Source: CAZTTG01 sp964615935 (lineage in GTDB: Bacteria > Planctomycetota > UBA1135 > GCA-002686595). From it: a stretch of DNA of 38,388 nucleotides. Both the position numbers and the translations under genes were made by a program. The notes beneath the pieces are model-generated. The model ran no database searches and had not been told where the DNA came from. It worked only from the letters and a program-made list of their open reading frames with translations. The DNA is taken from NCBI GenBank assembly GCA_964615935.1, contig CAZTTG010000061.1, forward strand, positions 1 to 38,388. The letters run 5' to 3'. Below, one piece after another: positions 17,301 through 24,319 of the stretch (within the stretch, counting starts at the first letter, position 1; every line of letters begins with the position of its first letter).

Positions 17301-17668
17301 ATCGCGCGGCGATACGGCTCGTCCAGGGCCAGCACGTGCTCGACCAGCCGGCGCTGGGTCTCGACGCGCTCGAGCACGTCGTCCTCCTCCACCGCCTCGA
17401 GCCGGGCCGCCGATCGCTCGTGCCCCCTCCGGCGGGCCTCGCCCCGACCGAGCTGTCGAGCGGCGTTGCGCGCGACGGTCGCGAGCCACCGCCTGCCCGG
17501 TCCCCTCCCCCCGGGAGCGGACCTCAGGGCGGAGAGCCAGGTCGCCTGGGCCACGTCGTCGGCGTCGTTGGGATCGGCGACCAGGCCGCGGGCCAGCGCC
17601 CGCACCCAGACCTGATGGGCGAGCAGGTCCTCGATCGCGGGAGTCGACTGCGGGCTCGTCTGGGACAC
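14399..17668 (-). CDS. ECF-type sigma factor fused to a transmembrane helix and very long carboxypeptidase-regulatory-like tail
   Basis: A protein of 1,089 residues from a GTG at 17668. The frame stays open to an ATG at 17809, but that stretch has no sigma-like sequence, and a -10-like box at 17706-17711 favours the GTG. Residues 20-75 are sigma region 2 (DPNDADDVAQATWLSALRS). Residues 106-162 are region 4 (LDEPYRRAILLRYFDDLSP, then RTPVETVKTRLRRALATLR). A hydrophobic helix lies at about 201-218 (MGAAAALVLFVVIALV), followed by some 870 residues of beta repeats of the transthyretin/CarboxypepD_reg type (VLDDAGEPIYWAGVWAA, then DRDGRFVLTGEMQPGDYRL). The architecture matches the 2328 gene. It is divergent from 17848, which encodes a tail-like protein. 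Targets and ligand unknown. Confidence 0.83.
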   Translation of the reverse strand: MSQTSPQSTPAIEDLLAHQVWVRALARGLVADPNDADDVAQATWLSALRSAPGGRGPGRRWLATVARNAARQLGRGEARRRGHERSAARLEAVEEDDVLERVETQRRLVEHVLALDEPYRRAILLRYFDDLSPRAIAARTRTPVETVKTRLRRALATLRARLERERDERGRSGLAALMPLVAASGRPAIIAQGVALMSSKTVMGAAAALVLFVVIALVRSHLAENPQAITAIGSSKAETTALRDDPTAITASGVATSAEPVAESAARIEVVDPDALRLQVVRRDTAGPVPGARVWIAPTSPGYREYYQSEMALQNPDHEVDVRSSGTSWRADDEGIVLLPRPAESIDVVGRSGDLYGQARLFAEARSGVLKLIPDRSVALQAIDAAGKPVSGVPVGIFYRRNPDDARGKKARIAYTGGEEGLAVLRHLDHILERDLKPGTMLYARIAGPRRDPGGEAPIELDALPSEPVQLVVGPVGRVVVRVLESDGSPYRDGQVYLWEHRERRDGANQRWMPQRHIRYAFDGVATFDAVEVGLDVKVRCHPMDGLRPVEAVAVGPATPGEVVEIVLRFERYWPRLSGRLVHVDGMPLVGRDLLAAITYLDEYGDPCRKEGGFATDEDGHFETFISIEEEQDTWTGLILETGEQHDGPRLWGKVQPVPRGDHGVVELGDVVMRPPPVVVAGRVLDDAGEPIYWAGVWAARFRDPDEPPGLPPHTWVPNSPTMTDRDGRFVLTGEMQPGDYRLQSAKTDFLRTDWIPFPLGADGVEVRLAREGGLEGRIILAEGIDPARLAVEVIPSGADLPIFALTRNSEYGLRPWTSGAFRKEGLAAGSYDVRICIAGYPMSIAEIAGVVVEGGGATSDSRLDPIDLTRRVRRIDVDVVDPAGEAVPKGYVTFWPGESDDSPPDRRVFRDGRISILALRSEVDMLVVAPGATHQHFPVVRDGDELVLERGLPVRVRLSTEAELPNPPFELVALLIPRHVEHEDRDGQIRTADGDYVGSWSTRYLGDEKVVGEDREVLMHAPAAGGHQVRWRLNLVNPKRIAHSSIFHSLESDGGRRWFPVEEGGDELVLELTPDPEETRRAIEGLRR

Positions 17669-17705
17669 TTCAGAGGACGGATGCCGGCCGCGTCCTCCGG
17701 GGTTC

Positions 17706-17711
17706 AGGATA
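17706..17711 (-). promoter_or_regulatory. -10-like box TATCCT for sigma fusion 2
   Basis: On the minus strand TATCCT followed by G, about 38 bases ahead of the proposed GTG start at 17668. No clear -35. Confidence 0.35.
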
Positions 17712-17752
17712 CTCCCGATGGGTGAACCCAGGCGCGACTTCGCCGTTCCTCC

Positions 17753-17781
17753 TTGCCCGTAGGGAGCCCACGGCGTACCAC
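17753..17781 (+). promoter_or_regulatory. Weak promoter candidate for the 17848 gene
   Basis: TTGCCC at 17753-17758 and TACCAC at 17776-17781, separated by 17 bases. The -35 matches consensus at four of six positions and the -10 at three. It lies in the intergenic space shared with the divergent sigma gene. Confidence 0.25.
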
Positions 17782-17847
17782 GGGGGCCAACGCGTCCCAT
17801 GAGCCGCATGGCCGCCCTCGATCCGGCCGGCGGCGAGGGAGCTCGGG

Positions 17848-20331
17848 ATGAAACGCTCTGCCCTTGTGATCTGTGTCCTGCTCGCGGTGGTCGCGGCCAG
17901 CCTCGTTCTGCTCGCGGATCCCTTCGGGTGGCTCACAGGGGAGCCCACGACCGCGGCTCCCGGCCCGGCGGTGGCGGGGCCGTCCGACCCGGATCCAGCT
18001 CCACCCGTGGAGCTCGAGCCCGTCCTCTCCGGGCCCGCGGAGGAAGCCGATCCGGGGACCGAGCGGCGGGCGATCGATCCGCTGCTCGAGGAGCGGCGGG
18101 TCGCCTTCCGGGTCCTCGATCCCCTGGACCGGCCCGTCGCCGACGCGCAGATCCTCCTGCTGCGCGAGGAGGCGCTGCTCCTCGACGCGGACACCGACGA
18201 GAAGGGCGAGGTCGCGCTCGCGGCCGACGGGGAGCCGGCGCGGCTCTTCCTGGCCGTGGTCCATCGCCCCGTCGAGGAGCGCGAGGTCCTGCTCGAGCCG
18301 GGCCTGCAGGAGATCCGCCTGGAAGAGGGCGCGCGGCTGGCCGGCCGCTTCGCGCGCGAGGACGGCCTGCCCACGGGGAAGCTGCGCTTCTCGATCCACT
18401 CGGATCAGCCCTTCTCCTCGATCGCCGCCCCGCCGGCAGCGGTGGAGGACGCCCTCCGGGTCCAGGCCCTGAAGAGGGACTACGCGGTCGAGGAGACCGA
18501 CGAGGCGGGCCGCTTCGCGCTGGCGGGCCTGCAGCCGGGCTGGAGCGGGCGCCTCTGGCCCCGGGGCGGCTGGAAGGTGGTGTCCTCCTCGCACGGCGAC
18601 GAGATGCCCAAGGCGCGGGGCGTCCACCTGCACGAGCCCGTCTCCGACCTCCTCCTGCTCGTCGCGCCGCAGCCCGCCCTGCACGGGAGGCTCGTCCTGA
18701 GCGACGATGGATCGCCCCTCGCCGGCGCGAGGCTCTCGGCCCTGATCCGATCCCCGGACTCGGAGTCCGCCTTCGGCTCGACGACCCATACCGACGAGGA
18801 CGGGCGCTTCCTGATCCAGCCGACGCCCGAGCGCATCAGCTCCCTCGATCTGCGCCTGGGACTGGTCTCCCGGGATGCACCCTCGATCCTCGCCCTCCAC
18901 GGCGCGGCGATCCCGGCCGACGGCGACCTGGGGGACGTGATCGTCGACGAGGTCCGCGACGTCCCCTTCCGGCTCCAGGACCCGGTGGGCCAGCCCATCG
19001 CGGGGGGAACGGCCACGGCCCTGGGAGTCTCCAGCGGGTCCACGGACAGGGAGGGCCGCGGCGAGCTTCGGTGGCTGCCTCGCTCCGTAGGCCGCATGCA
19101 CGTGGAGGCCTCCGGATTCGTGCCGGCGGGGGTCGAGATCCCGCCGGTCGTCGCGGCCCCCCTCCTGGTGATCCTGGAGCCGGCCAACGAGCTGATCGTG
19201 AAGCTGCGCCTGCCGGAGGGGGCCGACCCGACGCAGTTCAAGGTGGCGCTGGTCGGCGAGGAGCGGATCACCGCCGTGGCCTTCGACGACCGCTCGCGCC
19301 AGCGCGCCCACGCCACCCGGTGGGACTACATCACCCCCGTCGTGTTCATGCGAGCCGCCCCGGACACCTTCCTGGTGGCGAAACCCGACGAGCACACGGG
19401 CGTCGTGCACTTCCACGCCCTCCGCTCGGGCGCGGAGATCCGGCTCGAGGTCCACGGCATCACCGGCGACATGATCTACCACTCCGAGATCCTCGCGCCC
19501 CTGGCGCCAGCCGAGCGGCGCGAGATCGAGGTGCGGCTCGACGAGGGGATGATCGCGTTCCGCGGCCGGGTGCTCGACCAGGACGGCAATCCGCTGTCGA
19601 TGGCCTCCCTCCAGCTCTCGAACCAGATCCTCGGCTGGACCGGCGACGATGGGTCGTTCCTGTGCTTCCTCTCCGAGCCGGAGACCGGCACGCTCCTCGT
19701 GCAGCACAACTCCTGCGCGACCAGGTACCTGCACGGTTATGCGGTGCCGACCGACGGGCGGCCGGTGGAGTTCCGCCTGAGCCCGGCGCGTCGGGTCACC
19801 GTCGAGGTGGTGGACGGGAACGGTGACCCCGTGCCCCAGGCCGAGGTCTGGCTGGAGCACGGTGGCTTCCTCACCAACACCCACCGCATCGAGGGCCACC
19901 GGCACGTCGCCGGCTCGGTCCCCGAGGCGAGCTTCGTCTTCCGCGTGGACCTGGCGGGCCGCGAGTACCGCCAGGAGCACGACCCGACGGTCCCCGAGCT
20001 GCGTTTCGTCGTGCCGGTCCACGGGCGCCTGACCGCCTTCGTCTCCGGAGCGACGACCGCGACGCGCAGCGGCCGGTTCACGCTGCAGCTCAGCCCGCCG
20101 GAGGGGGAGCCGGCCCAGCCCCCGTTCAAGGCTCGGGGGTCGGCTCCGGACCTCCGCATCGAGGTCCCCGCCGTGCACCCCGGGACGTATGAGGTCGTGC
20201 TGCGGTATGCCCCGGTCGACGAGGAGCAGGCGGCGGGCCGCAGGGAGGAGGCGTCCTCTCCGGTCTCCGTCACCATCGAGCCCGGCGAGGAGGCCGAGAT
20301 CCACCTCTCCCTCCCCGGCGGCATCCCCTGA
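17848..20331 (+). CDS. Membrane-anchored multi-domain carboxypeptidase-regulatory-like (transthyretin-fold) protein
   Basis: An 827-residue protein with a short cytoplasmic N-terminus and one hydrophobic signal-anchor (residues 5-23), then a Pro/Ala-rich linker and a long extracytoplasmic part. GAGGGA at 17835-17840 supports the start. The body repeats the CarboxypepD_reg pattern: FRVLDPLDRPVADAQILLL, LSDDGSPLAGARLSAL with TDEDGRFLI, RVLDQDGNPLSMASLQLS with GDDGSFLC, and VVDGNGDPVPQAEVWLEHG. No enzymatic motif is seen. It has the same tail type as the two sigma fusions but lacks sigma regions, and it is head-to-head with the second fusion. It may be a partner or competitor sensor for that sigma factor, which is inference. 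Confidence 0.75.
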   Translation: MKRSALVICVLLAVVAASLVLLADPFGWLTGEPTTAAPGPAVAGPSDPDPAPPVELEPVLSGPAEEADPGTERRAIDPLLEERRVAFRVLDPLDRPVADAQILLLREEALLLDADTDEKGEVALAADGEPARLFLAVVHRPVEEREVLLEPGLQEIRLEEGARLAGRFAREDGLPTGKLRFSIHSDQPFSSIAAPPAAVEDALRVQALKRDYAVEETDEAGRFALAGLQPGWSGRLWPRGGWKVVSSSHGDEMPKARGVHLHEPVSDLLLLVAPQPALHGRLVLSDDGSPLAGARLSALIRSPDSESAFGSTTHTDEDGRFLIQPTPERISSLDLRLGLVSRDAPSILALHGAAIPADGDLGDVIVDEVRDVPFRLQDPVGQPIAGGTATALGVSSGSTDREGRGELRWLPRSVGRMHVEASGFVPAGVEIPPVVAAPLLVILEPANELIVKLRLPEGADPTQFKVALVGEERITAVAFDDRSRQRAHATRWDYITPVVFMRAAPDTFLVAKPDEHTGVVHFHALRSGAEIRLEVHGITGDMIYHSEILAPLAPAERREIEVRLDEGMIAFRGRVLDQDGNPLSMASLQLSNQILGWTGDDGSFLCFLSEPETGTLLVQHNSCATRYLHGYAVPTDGRPVEFRLSPARRVTVEVVDGNGDPVPQAEVWLEHGGFLTNTHRIEGHRHVAGSVPEASFVFRVDLAGREYRQEHDPTVPELRFVVPVHGRLTAFVSGATTATRSGRFTLQLSPPEGEPAQPPFKARGSAPDLRIEVPAVHPGTYEVVLRYAPVDEEQAAGRREEASSPVSVTIEPGEEAEIHLSLPGGIP

Positions 20332-20651
20332 GCGCGCGAGCGCCGCGCGATTCTGGACGAGCTCATGGCGGACCGATCGCGACCCGACCCTCTCGAGGAC
20401 TTCGGATCGAGGGTGCACCTTCCGTTCCCCTCGAGGGTGGGGGAAGGAGTGTCGAGGAGCTCGTCGGCATCCACCGCGCCGCTCCGGCCGGCATCGGTCC
20501 TGATGCGCCATCCGTGATCGTCCGGCCGACTCCGATCCTACCGGTCCATCCATCGATAGGCCACGCTGATCCGATGGCTTCGCGCGAGCGGCCTTGGAGG
20601 CGACCCGGCATGGGCTAGGATGACCCGCCGCCCCGGTACGGGAGATCCACG
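20332..20651. other. 320-base intergenic stretch
   Basis: No convincing gene on either strand; open frames here have no export signal, motif or ribosome site. It contains short direct repeats TCGAGGGTG (near 20405 and 20432), a weak imperfect inverted repeat around 20417-20447, and the -10-like box at 20616 for the next gene. Confidence 0.5.
20616..20621 (+). promoter_or_regulatory. -10-like box TAGGAT for the 20652 lipoprotein
   Basis: TAGGAT followed by G, with TTGGAG 16 bases upstream (20594-20599) as a possible -35. The ATG is 31 bases downstream and has GGAG at 20641-20644. Confidence 0.45.
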
Positions 20652-22046
20652 ATGCGCCATGCAGTCCTCTTCGCGCTCGCGTCAGGTCCCTGCCTCCTGC
20701 TCCCGGCCTGCGGTCCGTATGAGGGGCGGGAGCCCCTCCCGCCGGGAGTGAGCACGGGCGCCGACTTCCTGCAGAAGAGCACCCTCCTCCGCTGCGAGTC
20801 GATCGGCGAGGTCACCGACATCCGGTTGGGGCGCATCGATGGTGATGAGGCCGAGTACATGATCGTCGCCGGATTGCGCGGGTTCGCCCTGGTCGATCCG
20901 GGCACCGGTGGAGTCCATCGAGCGGTGCCCTTCGAGCCGACGATGTCCTCTCCTCCCGCCGCGCCCGTTCGCATCGAGGACTCGGATGGGGACGGGTACC
21001 TGGAGTTCGTTCGAGTGGGCGAGCACTGGTCCGGGCGAACGTCGATCCACGCACCCAACGGCAAGACGATCTGGGCCCATCCCGACCAGGTGCAGATGCG
21101 CTCGCATCCACCGAACTTCACCCTCTACGGCGATCTCGACGGCGATGGATGCCTGGAGTTCCTGATGGGCTACAACGCCCTCGATAGGTTCGACCTCCTC
21201 GACTGCCGGGGCAATCTGGTCTGGAGCCACCCGTGGGACTCCTTCGACGGGCCCTTCGAGCTCCACGACATCGAGAACGACGGAAGACTGGAGATCGTCT
21301 CCATGGCCGGCGGTGCCCTGTGGGTGCGTGACGCCGGCGGGGAGGTCCTCTCCAGCATCGCTCTGCCCGGAGAGGCCTTCGCCAATTCCGTCGAGGTCGT
21401 ACAGAGGTATGGCGAACCGCCCGAGGAGCGGCTCTTGGTGGGAGGCTACTCCAGAAGAGGTGAGCACCAGGGCCAGCGCTTCTACCTGGTGGAGCCCGGC
21501 TGCCGGGCCCTGGGCGCTCCGGTCTCCTACGATGAGCTCGAGCCCTACATCGGCACGACCGAGCTCCGCCTGGCCGAGAGCGACGCTCCCCTCTACGGCA
21601 AGGTCGATGAGCTGAAGTGGCAGGCATTCCCGGCCGGCTACAGCGCGACCCGCCTGCGATTTCGGATCTGGGACGCTGATGCGCGTCTGGTCTACGAGGA
21701 GATCATCGCGCCCGAGTCGGGCGAGATCTGCCGCACGGATGGCCTCCTGGCCGTCCTGCCGGGCGGAGGCTCTGGATCGGACCGCGTCCTGGTATGCTAC
21801 GGATGTGAGGTCGTCGAGTACTCCCCGGCACCGGCTCCGATCATGACCGACGAGCACGTCCAGATCGGAGTCTACACCTCCCCCGCCGAGGCGGACCTCG
21901 CCAGGATCCACCTGGAGGAGAACGGGGTGCAGGCCCACGTGCACGACCCCGATCCCCTCCCCGGCTTCACCTCCGGGCCCACTCTCGGCGTCTTCGTCCG
22001 CCAGGAGGATGCCGATCGGGCTCGCCGGTTGCTCGAGGAGAAGTAG
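20652..22046 (+). CDS. FG-GAP-like lipoprotein with C-terminal DUF2007 domain
   Basis: A 464-residue protein with a lipobox LLPAC (lipidated Cys20) and GGAG seven bases ahead of the start. Residues 50-250 contain FG-GAP/VCBS-like calcium-loop repeats: EDSDGDGYLEFVRVG, GDLDGDGCLEFLMG, HDIENDGRLEIVSM, so a partial propeller is likely. Residues 398-464 (VQIGVYTSPAEADLARIHL, then LGVFVRQEDADRARRLLEE) match DUF2007, a small domain normally found alone in the cytoplasm. On the exported protein it would sit outside. An internal in-frame ATG at 21843 just before this domain, with a TATGCT box at 21793-21798, raises the possibility of a nested 67-residue DUF2007 protein. The ligand is unknown. Confidence 0.75.
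   Translation: MRHAVLFALASGPCLLLPACGPYEGREPLPPGVSTGADFLQKSTLLRCESIGEVTDIRLGRIDGDEAEYMIVAGLRGFALVDPGTGGVHRAVPFEPTMSSPPAAPVRIEDSDGDGYLEFVRVGEHWSGRTSIHAPNGKTIWAHPDQVQMRSHPPNFTLYGDLDGDGCLEFLMGYNALDRFDLLDCRGNLVWSHPWDSFDGPFELHDIENDGRLEIVSMAGGALWVRDAGGEVLSSIALPGEAFANSVEVVQRYGEPPEERLLVGGYSRRGEHQGQRFYLVEPGCRALGAPVSYDELEPYIGTTELRLAESDAPLYGKVDELKWQAFPAGYSATRLRFRIWDADARLVYEEIIAPESGEICRTDGLLAVLPGGGSGSDRVLVCYGCEVVEYSPAPAPIMTDEHVQIGVYTSPAEADLARIHLEENGVQAHVHDPDPLPGFTSGPTLGVFVRQEDADRARRLLEEK
21793..21798 (+). promoter_or_regulatory. Internal -10-like box TATGCT
   Basis: It lies inside the 20652 gene, 50 bases ahead of the in-frame ATG at 21843 that would start a standalone DUF2007 protein. It could be chance, because it overlaps coding sequence. 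Confidence 0.2.
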
Positions 22047-22167
22047 CGCGCTCCTGCCACAGCTCGGCCGGGCGAGAATGTGAAGGAAGAGTATCGAGTC
22101 CGCGGCGCCGTCGGCTTCGAGGCGTACACCAGGCTCGGGGGGTCCTGGCAATCCCGGGCCGCGGGCA

Positions 22168-22173
22168 TAGAAT
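22168..22173 (+). promoter_or_regulatory. -10-like box TAGAAT for the GH172 gene
   Basis: TAGAAT followed by G, with CTGGCA 17 bases upstream (22145-22150; four of six -35 matches). The ATG is at 22223, so the leader is about 43 bases. Confidence 0.5.
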
Positions 22174-22222
22174 GCCCTACCTTAACCGTAACCGTGCGCC
22201 CACCCGAAGCGAGGAGAACACG

Positions 22223-24313
22223 ATGCACACGGCACTGCTACTCGCCTGCTCGCTCGCCCTCCCCGGCGACGCCCGCGCCGAGATCACCACCGGCTCCTTG
22301 GTGCGCGAGATGGTCGACATGGCGCTGCTGGCCGACTTCCCCTCGCCGGCCTTCGAGACGATCCAGTTCTCGTCCTACGACCGACGCAGCTCGCAGCCCG
22401 GCGGCCCGAACTGGTTCGCCAACTCCGACGGCTTCGGCGGCGAGGAGACGCCCAACTTCGAGGCCGTCCTGCGCGAGGCCGACGAGGAGGGGACCGGCGA
22501 GTACCTGGTCTGCGACGTCCCGGGTCCGGGAGCGGTCGTGCGCGTCTGGACGGCGGCCATCGGGGGCACGATGCGGATGTACCTCGATGGCGCCGAAGAG
22601 CCGGTCTTCGACGGCTCGGCCGACGACTTCCTGCGGCGCCCGTTCAACGCGCTGGCGTCGGAGATCGGCCTCGACCCGGCGGTCTTCGACGGCAGCTTCA
22701 ACCAGCAGAACGCCTCCTACTGCCCGATCCCCTTCGCGAAGCGCTGCCGCATCGTGTGGACCGGCAAGGTCAAGGAGATCCACTTCTACGAGGTGCAGGT
22801 GCGCCTGTACGAGGAGAGCGCCCGCGTCGCCACCTTCCGGCCCGAGGACCTGAGGACCTGGACCGAGGACATCGCCGCGGTGGCCCGGATACTGCGGGCG
22901 CCGGCCGAGGAGTGGCGCTACGCGACGCCGGCCGATGAGGCCCTCCCCATCCTGGCCACCGTAGCCCCGGGCGCGACCCGGGAGCTCGCGCGGCTGGAGG
23001 GGGGCCCCGGCGCGATCGAGCGCCTGAGCCTGAAGCTGGCCGCCAGCGACCTCGACCTGGCCCTGCGGCAGACGGTGCTCTCGATCTCCTGCGACGGCTG
23101 GCCCTGGGGACAGGTGCAGGCGCCCGTCGGCGACTTCTTCGGCGCCGCGCCGGGCATCAACCCCTTCGACTCGGTGCCCTTCACCGTAGAGCTCGACGGC
23201 ACCATGACCTGCCGCTACGTCATGCCCTACCGCGACTCGCTGGTGATCGCGGTGGAGAACCTCGGCGAGCAGCCGGTCACGGTGATGGGCTCGGCGCTGC
23301 CCATGGAGTGGGAGTGGGACGACGAGCGCTCGATGCACTTCCGGGCCCGCTGGCGGGTCGACCACGAGCTGGTGGGCGATCCCCAGCACGTGCAGGACCT
23401 GCCCTTCCTGGTGGCCGGCGGCACCGGCCGTTACGTGGGCACCGCCAGCCTGATCTTCAACCCCAACGACGTGCCCACCCCCTACGGGAGCTGGTGGGGC
23501 GAGGGGGACGAGAAGATCTTCGTGGACGACGACGTCCGGCCGAGCACCTTCGGCACCGGCTCGGAGGACTACTACAACTACGCCTGGTCGATCCCCGACA
23601 TCTTCGGCTGGGCCTACTGCGGCCAGCCGCGCAACGACGGGCCGGGCAACCGTGGCTTCGTGACCAACCAGCGCTGGCACGTGCTGGACAGCCTGCCCTG
23701 GCGCGAGCGCATCGCCTTCTACATGGAGCTCTACCCGCACATGCGCACGCCGCACATGAGCTACGCCCGCCTGGCGTACCACTACGCGCGGCCGGGGGGC
23801 ACCGACGACCACCTGCCGATCACCCCGGCCGACCTGCGGCCCCTGGCCCTCGAGCCCGGGTGGGTCCCCGAGTCCGGCTGGGGCGCGCGCAACTCGGTCT
23901 TCCACGAGCCCGAGGTGCTGCTGGCGAGCGAGGGGGCCCGCGTCGAGCGGCGCGAGGACGGCCTCTACTCGGCCGGGCGCCTGTTCGTCTGGCGCCCGCG
24001 GGAGTCGGGCGAAACCCTGAGTCTGGCCATCCCCATCGAGGAGGCGGGCAAGTACTCGGTCGACCTCTGCGCCGCCCGCACCGGCGGCTCGGGGAGCTTC
24101 GAGATGCTCCTGCGCCACGCCGGCGAGGGGGGCGGGTTGGTCGAGACCGAGCTGGCTCGGGTCGATCTGCTGGAGCCCGGCCGCACCAACCTGCGGCGGG
24201 TGAGCACGCCGGCACAGGAGCTGCCGGCCGGACAGCACGAGCTGGTGCTCGTCAGCCGGGGCGAGCCCGGCGCCGAGATCGGCATCGACTTCGTCTGGAT
24301 CCAGAAGCGCTAG
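22223..24313 (+). CDS. Secreted DUF2961 / glycoside hydrolase family 172 protein
   Basis: A 696-residue protein. The start at 22223 has GAGGAG (22211-22216) six bases upstream and is followed by a signal peptide (residues 1-19); an in-frame ATG at 22172 is rejected for lack of either. The DUF2961 core begins with SSYDRRSSQPGGPNWFANSD, passes through VPGPGAVVRVWTA and RMYLDG, and has the hallmark GTGSEDYYNYAW (Gly444 onward, with Glu448-Asp449). Family GH172 includes difructose-anhydride enzymes and arabinofuranosidases, so the protein probably acts on fructo- or arabino-type glycans outside the cytoplasm. The C-terminal 120 residues form a beta-sandwich resembling a carbohydrate-binding module (YSVDLCAARTGGSGSFEMLL). 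Exact substrate unknown. Confidence 0.88.
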   Translation: MHTALLLACSLALPGDARAEITTGSLVREMVDMALLADFPSPAFETIQFSSYDRRSSQPGGPNWFANSDGFGGEETPNFEAVLREADEEGTGEYLVCDVPGPGAVVRVWTAAIGGTMRMYLDGAEEPVFDGSADDFLRRPFNALASEIGLDPAVFDGSFNQQNASYCPIPFAKRCRIVWTGKVKEIHFYEVQVRLYEESARVATFRPEDLRTWTEDIAAVARILRAPAEEWRYATPADEALPILATVAPGATRELARLEGGPGAIERLSLKLAASDLDLALRQTVLSISCDGWPWGQVQAPVGDFFGAAPGINPFDSVPFTVELDGTMTCRYVMPYRDSLVIAVENLGEQPVTVMGSALPMEWEWDDERSMHFRARWRVDHELVGDPQHVQDLPFLVAGGTGRYVGTASLIFNPNDVPTPYGSWWGEGDEKIFVDDDVRPSTFGTGSEDYYNYAWSIPDIFGWAYCGQPRNDGPGNRGFVTNQRWHVLDSLPWRERIAFYMELYPHMRTPHMSYARLAYHYARPGGTDDHLPITPADLRPLALEPGWVPESGWGARNSVFHEPEVLLASEGARVERREDGLYSAGRLFVWRPRESGETLSLAIPIEEAGKYSVDLCAARTGGSGSFEMLLRHAGEGGGLVETELARVDLLEPGRTNLRRVSTPAQELPAGQHELVLVSRGEPGAEIGIDFVWIQKR

Positions 24314-24319
24314 GCGGGC

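Noticed and set aside
17669..17809. N-terminal extension of sigma fusion 2 to the ATG at 17809
   Set aside because: The added 47 residues have no sigma-like sequence, and a -10-like box lies inside this stretch, which favours the GTG at 17668.
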